A model generated the notes under the pieces. It was not told the origin of the DNA. It was given only the letters and a program-made list of their open reading frames with translations, and did not search any database. Position numbers and translations under genes: made by a program. 64,000 nt of DNA from Achatina immaculata. Lineage: Eukaryota > Mollusca > Gastropoda > Stylommatophora > Achatinidae. The stretch is taken from NCBI GenBank assembly GCA_009760885.1, contig CM019702.1, forward strand, positions 53,357,282-53,421,281, read 5' to 3'. Of the stretch, positions 56,305 through 64,000 are shown in pieces (the first letter of the stretch is position 1; every line of letters begins with the position of its first letter).

Positions 56305-56542
56305 CAAGTAGACTGATGTTGACAGAATCCTTGAAATCTTGTTTGATGAAACATATGATATTAATAACATTTGTCACCACACCAAATATGCCAATTAACT
56401 GACACACCACTCCGTAGACAACCCACGTGAAGGTTAGCATTGCTTCATCACTGATTCCAGAGCCATCAATTATTTTATGTTGCTGATGTTCTGATTTCCC
56501 CATTGACTGGAGGATAAATGTTGGCTCAGTTTTTATTTCCAT
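56305..56542 (-). pseudogene. GPCR gene C, exon 1 (open, start shortened)
   Basis: Reads MEIKTEPTFILQSMGK, then TM1 (AMLTFTWVVYGVVCQLIGIF, GVVTN), with donor TTG|GTAAGAAG intact. The ancestral ATG (MYDSS/MHNSL in D and A) is ACG here, while DITESV is still in frame, so only the internal ATG at 56540-56542 remains. The exon is otherwise clean; it belongs to the gene disabled at exon 2. Confidence 0.75.
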
Positions 56543-56569
56543 CACTGATTCCGTTATGTCCAAAGACGA

Positions 56570-57240
56570 ATTATACGTGATTCTGGACAGTTCAAAATAT
56601 CAGTACTACTTCCCCAGCATCTGTGTGACGCATTACAGAAAAGAAAAAGAAAGACAAGTGTGTGTATGTAATTAATTCTAATTACATGCTTCATAAATGT
56701 AAACATTCATCCTTGTAGACACTTTTGCTTTGCACTAAATCTATCATCAGAAGTTATGGAAATATGTGGCATTATATTACTCCTTATAAATTTTGTTTTA
56801 ATCTTAATTTGTGTATAAAATAAATGTTAAGTGTGTACATTTTACTCAAAAAATACTTGTTAGTAATATTTGAACAAAGAATTGGTTGCTTAATTACAAA
56901 AAAAAGAATCTATGAGAAAAACGAAGCGTTTATAAGAAAATGTGAAATATTAAAAATGAATTCCTTCAAGAAATATATAAATCTTTTATGTGATTAGTTG
57001 TAAACATCTTGGTTAGACCATCTTCCTGACATACTCTACAAAATCATATATTCCATAAACTACTCTAATACTTATTTTTCTAGTCTAATACTTATTCTTC
57101 TAGTCTAATACTTATTCTTCTAGTCTAATATTTATTATTGTACTCTAATACGTATTCTTCAGTCAATGACTTTACAGTAGTTATACTTTGATTTATATTA
57201 TTATCATAGTATAAACTATAGTATATCTTTATAGCATGAA
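56570..57240 (-). other. 5' flank of gene C, proximal
   Basis: Paralogous to the flanks of B and D. Contains a 21-bp minisatellite at 57078-57161. Confidence 0.6.
57078..57161 (+). repeat. 21-bp tandem repeat, about four copies
   Basis: Unit 'tctagtctaatacttattct'+t. The flanks of gene B (37600) and of the exon 1 relic (41615) have a single copy of the related sequence, so this is a local expansion in unit C. Confidence 0.85.
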
Positions 57241-57259
57241 TAAAAGGGATGGCGACTGC

Positions 57260-57636
57260 AGAAAAACTGGTTTAAATAATAAAGATATATAGAGGTTTAT
57301 GACGTAGTTTTACAAAGTGAATGAGTGAGTGAGTAAAGTGAGAAAAAACAAATAGAAAGTACGAGAATGTATAAATGAAAAACATACAACATCCGATATT
57401 TCGGCGTGAGCCTTTTTCGAGGATTACATGCACAAACGAGACAAAAAAAAACAAAACGAAGAACGTATCTTAATATGGCCTCCTCCAGAAGTAGGAAACA
57501 ACGAAATGCATGTCTTAGAAGGACAAAGAATACCCGATAAAGCCAATCGTAAAGAAGAGGTGGAGAGAGAGAGGAAGAAAACAAGTGGTAGAAAGAGGTG
57601 GGGGGAAGGCAATAAAAACATGATAGATACTAGAGG
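57260..57636 (-). mobile_element. Penelope-like element 3' tail (minus-strand copy)
   Basis: Matches 39600-39960 and 21420-21800 ('catacaacatccgatatttc', 'cctcctccagaagtaggaaa'). Confidence 0.75.
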
Positions 57637-57839
57637 AGAAGTCTACAGCTATCAAACAATGGCACAGAGGAGTGAAATCAAAGTGTCTTTATGAGATAAA
57701 TGTGCTTTTGATTCAGAATACATGTCAACTTATTTTCATTGCGTGGCTGTTAATGGCATCAGACAAGTGAGGACTTGTTGCCGCAATATAGCTGATGCGG
57801 TTCCAGTATGACGAGACAACATATTCTGGATAGAATATG
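57637..57839. repeat. Spacer matching distal flank block 60130-60270
   Basis: Reads 'gtctacagctatcaaacaat' and 'ggcacagaggagtgaaatca', as at 60140-60180. Flank DNA is thus trapped between two opposed Penelope tails. Confidence 0.65.
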
Positions 57840-58335
57840 TCCTCTTTTATATATCCTCTTTTCTTCTCTGGCAACATATTGGCGTTTATAGAGTCTTGTC
57901 CTATTCATCAATTTCACATTTTCTCCCTGCAAGTATTTATGTTATTCATTCATTATGTCTCCTCCCCCCGACACCTTCTCCTCTAGCATCTATCATGTTT
58001 ATATTGCCTTCCCCCCACCTCTTTCTACCACTTGTTTTCTTCCTCTCTCTCCACTTCTTCTTTACGATTGGCTCTATCGGGTATCCTTTGGTCCTTCTAA
58101 GACATCCATTTCTCTATTTCCTACTTCTGGAGGAGGCCATATTAAGATAAGTTCTCTGTTTTTTGTTTTTTTTTTGGGCTCGTTTGTGCATGTAATCCTC
58201 GAAAATCCGCCGAAATATCGGATGTTGTATGTTTTTCATTTATACATTCTCATACATTCTATTCGTTTTTTTCTCACTTTACTCACTCCCTCACTTATTT
58301 TGTAAAACTACACCATACACCTCTTTCAATCTTTA
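57840..58335 (+). mobile_element. Penelope-like element 3' tail (plus-strand copy)
   Basis: The same 3' tail as above in the opposite direction ('ctacttctggaggaggccat', 'aatatcggatgttgtatg'). Confidence 0.75.
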
Positions 58336-58389
58336 TTATCGTTAGCACGGACACTCTTGCGAGAACTTTTTTGTTTCAGTTTAATCTGA

Positions 58390-58640
58390 TATTCATCCAT
58401 CCATGTCTTTTTTACCCTCATCTGGGACATAGGTCAGCGACAAGGCTCTTCTTTTATTTTTATCCTGGTCTGCTCCATGTGTAGTCCATCTTTCTAATCT
58501 CTGCATCAAGACCTCTTCTCCATGTGTTTCTAGTACTTCATTGTTTCCTCTTACCCTGGTCACCAGAAATCTTCTGTCTCAAACCACGCTGTATTATATT
58601 GTTAACCATGTCTCCGGAACAAACTAATCTTCTCTGTCAC
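58390..58640 (-). mobile_element. LINE family E, 3' tail (third copy)
   Basis: Paralogue of 37725-37990 at the same flank position. Confidence 0.6.
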
Positions 58641-60130
58641 TTTCAGAAATGTATTTTAAAATCTTTCACGCGCAGTACAATTTACAACGATTCTACATTT
58701 GCCTTATAAACTAACCTTGCAAGGGCCTGCAATTGTATGAACAATATTTACTTTCATGAAATATTTTTGCGTTCTTTATTTAAATATTAATAGTGTCTTC
58801 TTATCACTTAATACCTCCTCTTGTATTACCGAAAAAAATAAATAAATGACACATAGATTGACAAGATAGATAGCAATGTGAAATTATGCATTTGCGGGAG
58901 TACAGCGTGATAAACCTGTTGAATTTGTGCCACTGAAGGAAATCGTAAACAAAATAAATAACTTGCCATTATTGAATTATCAAAATAGCGGATTTTGTTT
59001 CAAAATTACCCTTATAATTTAAATGTTTGACATGTTACTGCACTAAGATGTCCACAATTTCTAACCTGACATAATGTTGGTCTCTTCAACTGAAGTATAG
59101 GTGTATTTTTTTTTAATAAGAGATTCATAGATTCGAAGTTTTCTTTACATAAAATATATCGAAATTACTGTACCGAGTACACAATATTTAAAAGCACTAT
59201 CGACCAATTATTAGCTGCGTTACCTTTAATCATTCTAAACTTCGCTATCATTCTTTGAGAGGCTTTAAATTAAAAGTTGGCTTGTCAACTCTAAGGTAAT
59301 GCATTAAAATTACTTTTCTTTATATTCCGGTAGCGTCAAGAAGCTTAATTCAAGACCATAGTTCATGCAAAAGTCTGTCATAAGACTAAGTAGCGCAAGA
59401 TGATGACTATAAATTTTATTTATGAGAAACTATTTTTCACTAACTTATATGTACTGTCAAAAAGTCTGCGATATCTCTTTATCAAAAACTTACATTTCAA
59501 GTTCAACAAACACGATTGTTTTTAAAGGAGAAACTGTTTTCATGGAGAAAATAATTATTTTACAGAGATAAAGAAAATACAACGGAAAGATCACGCAGAA
59601 TCCAACATCAAAAGACTAAGGATATCCATTTGTGTAAATCTACCAATATTTCGTATTCAGTCACATTATGTCTGACCAAGGATATCAGTCCCTTGCTAGA
59701 AACTTGACAATGTGTGCTTAGAATGTCATCATGTTAAGTTTAAACTTCTAATTCTGTATATAGTAATTCAGGAATAAAAAATGTGTCGTCATCTAGCTAT
59801 GTAGGAATATGTTCTCCTGATGCTGTTTCCTCGGCTGCTCAGACTGCAAGGGTTTACATTTCTAATAGTTTTACATTTATTTGGCTGAAATGTCCCGGAG
59901 TTGTTAAGGATGTAGAAATTCTAGATTCCAATAGTTCACGTGATGTGAGCCTTTCCCCGATCAGACGAGAGGTGTCCGGGGATTTTTTGGAAGGTGGGGA
60001 ATGGAGATGGTCTTAGAATGACACTGATTCACAACTCATACTTTTACCTTTAAGGTTTGTCTCAATTTTAATCCATTTAAAAACTGAAGACTATCCATGC
60101 AAATAGTTTAGAAGCAGCTTCAAACATAAT
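58641..60130 (-). other. 5' flank of gene C, distal
   Basis: Paralogous to 38030-39400, 42060-45600 and 63700-64000. No gene; the 77-codon frame at 59783 has no counterpart frame in the other copies. Confidence 0.55.
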
Positions 60131-60650
60131 ATAGAAGGTCTACAGCAATCAAACAATGGCACAGAGGAGTGAAATCAAAGTGTCTTTATGACATAAATGT
60201 GCTTTTGATTCAGAATACATGTCAACTTATTTTCATTGTGTGGTTGTTTATGGCATCAGATAATTATGTATCGGATATAACAGAAGTGAACTTTTCACTA
60301 GCAGAAAGAAGCACTCTTGAAATCCAGAGATTTGCCTAACAATGAGCAGTAGTGTTCTGAGAAAGATAAATCACTGTGAGTAGGAGAAAAGAACTATGAG
60401 AAGGATGTGGGGAGAGGTATTATATGGTACTGTGTGTCTGCTGTTCTGGAAGAAGGAAGTATTGGCCCCAGACGGAATCAGAAGTCTATGAAATAAAGAC
60501 TACTTTTATAATGCGTTTTCTACTGACAGAAATATGTACATGAGATTGCATTTTTACTTTGATAGACTTTCAAGCATACAAATAGTTACTTTCAGTGCAA
60601 CAAATAAAGTATCTTATAGAATGTTTCCCTTTGTCGGACACTTAAACTTG
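60130..60650 (-). repeat. Distal flank block shared with 27540-30110
   Basis: Colinear with 27540-27856 plus 29937-30110, without the 2.1-kb segment present there. Confidence 0.7.
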
Positions 60651-60901
60651 CTGCGTATGTGACCGCTGAGTTCTAAGGATTCTATTCAACATTATGGCTT
60701 TGTAGATGTCTGTTTGTTGTGCTGTATGTGTTTCTATGGTGTTCTGCATTGTTCTTACGGTGGTTGCAACTGTTCTGCATCATCAAAATTGTGTTCTTCT
60801 GTTTCTCTTGCATAGGCAACATCGTGCCATGTTTCTGTGTGTCGTGTGTGTTATATTGTATACGAACCTGAATGTAATTAAAACGTTTATGTTCTTCTTA
60901 T

Positions 60902-61175
60902 CAAGTAGACTGATGTTGACATAATCTTTAAAATCCTGCTTAATGAAATAGATGATATTGATGACATTTGTTACAATACCAAAGATCCCAATTAACAGAC
61001 ACACCATTTCGTAGACAGCCCAATTGAAAATTAGCATTGCTTCCTCACTGATTACAGAGTAATCCGTTACTTTCTGGTGCTGATGTTCTGATTTCTCCAC
61101 TGACTGGAGGACAAAGATTGGCTCAGTTTTTATCTCCATCACTGATTCCGTTATGTCAAAAGATGAATCATACAT
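60902..61175 (-). pseudogene. GPCR copy D, exon 1 with mutated donor
   Basis: Starts at ATG 61173-61175 (MYDSSFDITESVMEIKTEP) and reads an open exon through TM1 (AMLIFNWAVYEMVCLLIGIF, GIVTN) to NISLL. The donor, GTAAGAAG in the other copies, reads ATAAGAAG (60900-60901), so normal splicing should fail. No exon 2 or 3 lies between here and gene C; the unit has lost its 3' part. Retention of the ancestral ATG shared with gene A makes it useful for reconstructing the order of duplications. Confidence 0.8.
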
Positions 61176-61179
61176 GATA

Positions 61180-61720
61180 TTAGTTCTAGACAGTTCAAAA
61201 TATCAGTATTACCTCTACATCATATTGTGTTCAGCATTACAGAAAAAAAGAACAATTCTTCAGTTTTAAACTAATTCTACTTATACGCTTCGTAAACCTA
61301 AACACTCATCCACGTAGGCACGCTTATCTTGTACTGAATCTATCACCCAAAAAGTGTGGAAATATATGACGTTATATTACGTCTTATTACTTTAGTTTTA
61401 ATCTTAGTTTTTTGTATAAAATAAATGTTAAACGTATAATTTTTCTCAATATTTATTTGTTAGTAATAATTATATGATGAGATCGTTGCTTAACTTTAAA
61501 AAAATTATGAGAATAACGTAGTGCTTATAGGAAAGTATATAACATTCTTATATCATCAGTTGTAAACGTCTGGACCAGTTCATCTACCTGAACAATTCTA
61601 CAAGACCAAATATTCCATAAACGACTCTAATAATTATCCTTCAGTCTGCGACTTTACAGTATTATACTTTGATTTATATTCATTGTCGTAGTATAAAACC
61701 TAGTGTATCTCCAAGAATAT
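61180..61720 (-). other. 5' flank of copy D, proximal
   Basis: Paralogous to the flanks of B and C (for example 'tgtataaaataaatgttaaa', 61405-61440). Confidence 0.6.
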
Positions 61721-61945
61721 TTCTGGCTACTAGCGTAAGAGGAAACAATGAAGGCATAGAAACAACTAGACAAGAAGTCAGAGATCAGAAAGTTGGACTA
61801 CACTTGGAGACTGATAGAAGGAGCAGCCCAGGATAAACATAAAATAAGAGCCATTGTCGCTGATATACACCCCAGACAGGGGTAAAGAAGACGTGGACGG
61901 ATGAATATCAGCTGAAAGTGAAACAGAAAAGTTCTCACAAGACCG
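61721..61945 (+). repeat. Inverted piece of the duplicated flank
   Basis: The complement of this stretch matches about 58350-58560, including the LINE family E tail, which here reads on the plus strand. Neighbouring flank is in the normal direction, so this piece was flipped. Confidence 0.65.
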
Positions 61946-61961
61946 GCCATGCTACAGAGAT

Positions 61962-62640
61962 ACATCATCATCATCAGGTGCCGTGCCAAATGACGTTGGC
62001 TATTATGCTTCTCCAGAGTATACGATCCTTCATGCAGGCCATCAGTTCAGTTGGTGATCTCCTCTCACACCATCCCGTCAGACTGTTCAGTATCATTTCT
62101 CTTGGTCTTTCTCTTGATCTCCTTCCTTCTTTTTTTTTCTGTTGTTATAATATTTTCAATGCCCCCTCTTCTCATTGCATGTCCTATGAAAGTACATTGT
62201 CTCTCTCTTATCCTTTTGACAAGGTATTTTGTCTCTCCAGCTCTTCTCATAAATTTTTCATTCGTTATTTTTGCTGTCTAGAGGCTTCGCAACATTCTTC
62301 TAATAAACCACATTTCTGCTGCTTCCAATGATTTTTGTGCAGACTTGCCTATTACCCATGATTCACTTCCATATTACAAGATAGGTTCAATATAGCATTT
62401 TAGGATTCTTTTTCTAACACTCATTGATAAAGATGTGTTAGCTAATATGTTTCTCATTCTCTGAAATGCAGTCTTTGCTGGCCTATTCTGTTCCTAATTT
62501 CAGTTCTGCATTTCCCATCTGAAGTTAATAATGCTCCAAGGTATTTAAAATTTCTGCACCTGCTTTAGAATAGTTCCATTTAATTTTACACTGCATGCTG
62601 GTGGATTCTGTTTCTTAGATATAACCATAGTCTCCATGTT
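61962..62640 (-). mobile_element. LINE family B, inverted 3' copy
   Basis: The minus strand matches 51340-52015: 'KRIRERQCTFIGHAMRRGGI' and, further upstream, the 'CSIKLNG' region. The tail (GAT)n lies at about 61964-61977. It is 5'-truncated and frameshifted. Confidence 0.8.
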
Positions 62641-62829
62641 CAGACTACAAGATATTTAAACTTCTAATAGTTTTAGCTATTTGGCTGAAACGTTCCTGAA
62701 CTGATAAGCATATAGAGATTCTAGATTCCAATAGTTGACGTACCGTGACCATTTTCCCGACCAGCCAGGAAGTGTCACGGAACTTTGGAAGGTGAGGAAT
62801 GAAGGTGATTTTAATATCGTACTGATTCA
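62641..62829 (-). other. 5' flank of copy D, middle
   Basis: Matches 59855-60030 ('ctaatagttttagctatttggctga'). Confidence 0.55.
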
Positions 62830-63120
62830 TAACCAGGCGGCTTGGTTAGCCGAGTGGTTAGGCGCTCCGTTTACTAATCCGGCGGTACCGGGTTCAGTCC
62901 CAGCAGTGGGATTTTTTTTCTATTACACATGAAAAAGTCCCAGGGTTCACTTAGCCTCTAAAAATGGATACCTGAGAAATCTGGGAAGGCAAAGCGGCCA
63001 TGCGTGATACTGGCCACATCACACCGACGGTCATGGTAAATGCGGGACTAACACCATATTCTGCAATATACTGTAATGGCATGACAACGGGAATTTTAAC
63101 TTTGGCTTTATCTTTTTACG
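62830..63120 (+). mobile_element. tRNA-derived SINE
   Basis: The tRNA-like head 'ggttagccgagtggttaggc' (A box) and 'gggttcagtccc' (B box, 62890-62901) is followed by a T run and a body with 'gcgtgatactggccacatca'. Flanking 'gattca' at 62824-62829 and 63121-63126 may be the target duplication. The paralogue near 60023 lacks the insertion. The head does not fold to a closed tRNA, so it is a SINE, not a tRNA gene. Confidence 0.75.
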
Positions 63121-63126
63121 GATTCA

Positions 63127-64000
63127 GACTTCACACCCTTACCTTTATGTTTTCTCTCAGTGGCAATCTATTTTAAGACTGAAGAGTATCCATACAAATA
63201 GTTTAACATTAACTTCGAACATCAGATAGCAGGTGTACAGCTATCAAACACTTGAACAGAGGAATGACATATCAATTTCTTTCGGTGTATCCTCTATCAA
63301 GAAAGAGTTTTCTTGTTAATTTGCAATGGAAGCTTGCTGCTGATAATGACTTAACAAAGTAACATAAGCTCATGATTGTTTCACATCATTAATTAACGCT
63401 GATATGTTTAATGTTTTGGTTACTGGCATAAATCAAAACTGATTTTTTAAAAAATGAATGTTGTAGCATCATTAAATCCCACTCGCTGGTGTAATTCTTT
63501 TTTCGGAGAGAGAGAGTTGGAACTAATCATATCAAAGCTGACCATGACCTCCTCGTTAATCATCTCAGCCTGACTAAGCACACATAAGGAATTTATAATG
63601 CCCCAATGGCGATGGATGTTTTGAAAAAAAAAAGCTTAAGATCTTTAATTTTTTATAATTGTGCTTCAACATCGATTGCACTTAGGATGTGATAATAGTG
63701 TACGCTTTTGTTAACCACGCCTACACAACAAACTGATCTCCCTGTCATTTTCAAAAGCACTGATCTACCGTAGGACCACTACAAAAGTTAATCTAAAAAG
63801 CTTTTATGCGCAATAAAATGTACAAAGAATCTGCATGTGCCTTATAAATTAACCATGCAACGGCCTGCAATTCTATGAACACTGTTTACTTTCATGGAAG
63901 CTCTTCTTTGTTCATTATTTAAATATTAAGGTGTTGTATATATATATACCTCTGTGTCTTCTTGTCACTATCATTATACCTTAATACCAAAAAATAAAGT
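63127..64000 (-). other. 5' flank of copy D, distal, to window end
   Basis: Matches 45600-45680 ('gtatcctc', 'ttaatttgca'). From 63710 it matches 38020-38240 very closely ('gcactgatctaccgtaggac', 'aaccatgcaacggcctgcaa'). The duplicated unit continues beyond the window. Confidence 0.6.

Noticed and set aside
62836..62912. Genuine tRNA gene
   Set aside because: A and B boxes are present, but the acceptor stem does not close and a SINE body with flanking repeats follows.

Overview
This is eukaryotic, AT-rich, intron-containing DNA packed with decayed transposable elements. A partial 18S rRNA copy at about 47480-48433 reads like a molluscan, probably gastropod, small-subunit rRNA. The only host protein-coding family is a rhodopsin-class GPCR of the type annotated as chemosensory receptors in sea slugs and sea hares. 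Both signals point to a gastropod mollusc; the species cannot be named from the sequence.

Core of the window: a tandem array of chemoreceptor-like GPCR genes, all on the minus strand. Each ancestral unit has three coding exons: exon 1 = N-terminus and TM1, exon 2 = TM2-TM3, exon 3 = TM4-TM7. Splice phases are the same in every copy. Gene A (15929-10421) and gene B (37051-32442) look intact, at 362 and 352 residues. Gene C (56542-52386) has intact exons 1 and 3, but a deletion has removed the end and splice donor of exon 2. Gene D contributes an exon 1 (61175-60902) whose donor GT reads AT. A broken exon 1 (about 41110-40865) and a decayed exon 3 (about 31985-31480) are further relics. Flanks, introns and some transposons inside them were copied along with the exons, so the array reads as repeated segmental duplication followed by birth-and-death decay.

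Layout: 0-5 kb holds LINE 3' ends and a 3-kb long-inverted-repeat element. 5-10 kb is mostly featureless with one old duplicated segment. 10.4-15.9 kb is gene A, with a decayed RNase H-bearing LINE in its large intron. 16-31 kb is gene A's 5' flank, expanded by a Tc1 element, a deleted mariner, a Penelope-like element, several LINEs and a 2.1-kb insertion carrying two small retroposons and a 31-bp minisatellite. 31.5-40.4 kb is the exon 3 relic, gene B and its flank. 40.4-46.4 kb is the exon 1 relic and its flank with a long RTE-type LINE. 46.4-49.6 kb is a foreign block: a hAT-like end, a putative 5' ETS, the 18S fragment broken by an RTE insertion, and a single arm of the inverted-repeat element. 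49.9-52.0 kb is a LINE with a long open but catalytically damaged RT. 52.4-64 kb is gene C, its flank, the gene D exon and its flank, with Penelope tails, tRNA-headed SINEs and (TA)n tracts.

No prokaryotic-type operon, CRISPR or phage system is present. The most notable structures are the GPCR array itself, the 3-kb palindromic element with a one-armed copy fused to 18S DNA, and the twin retroposons sharing one target site. All family names come from reading translations and motifs by eye; no database was searched.
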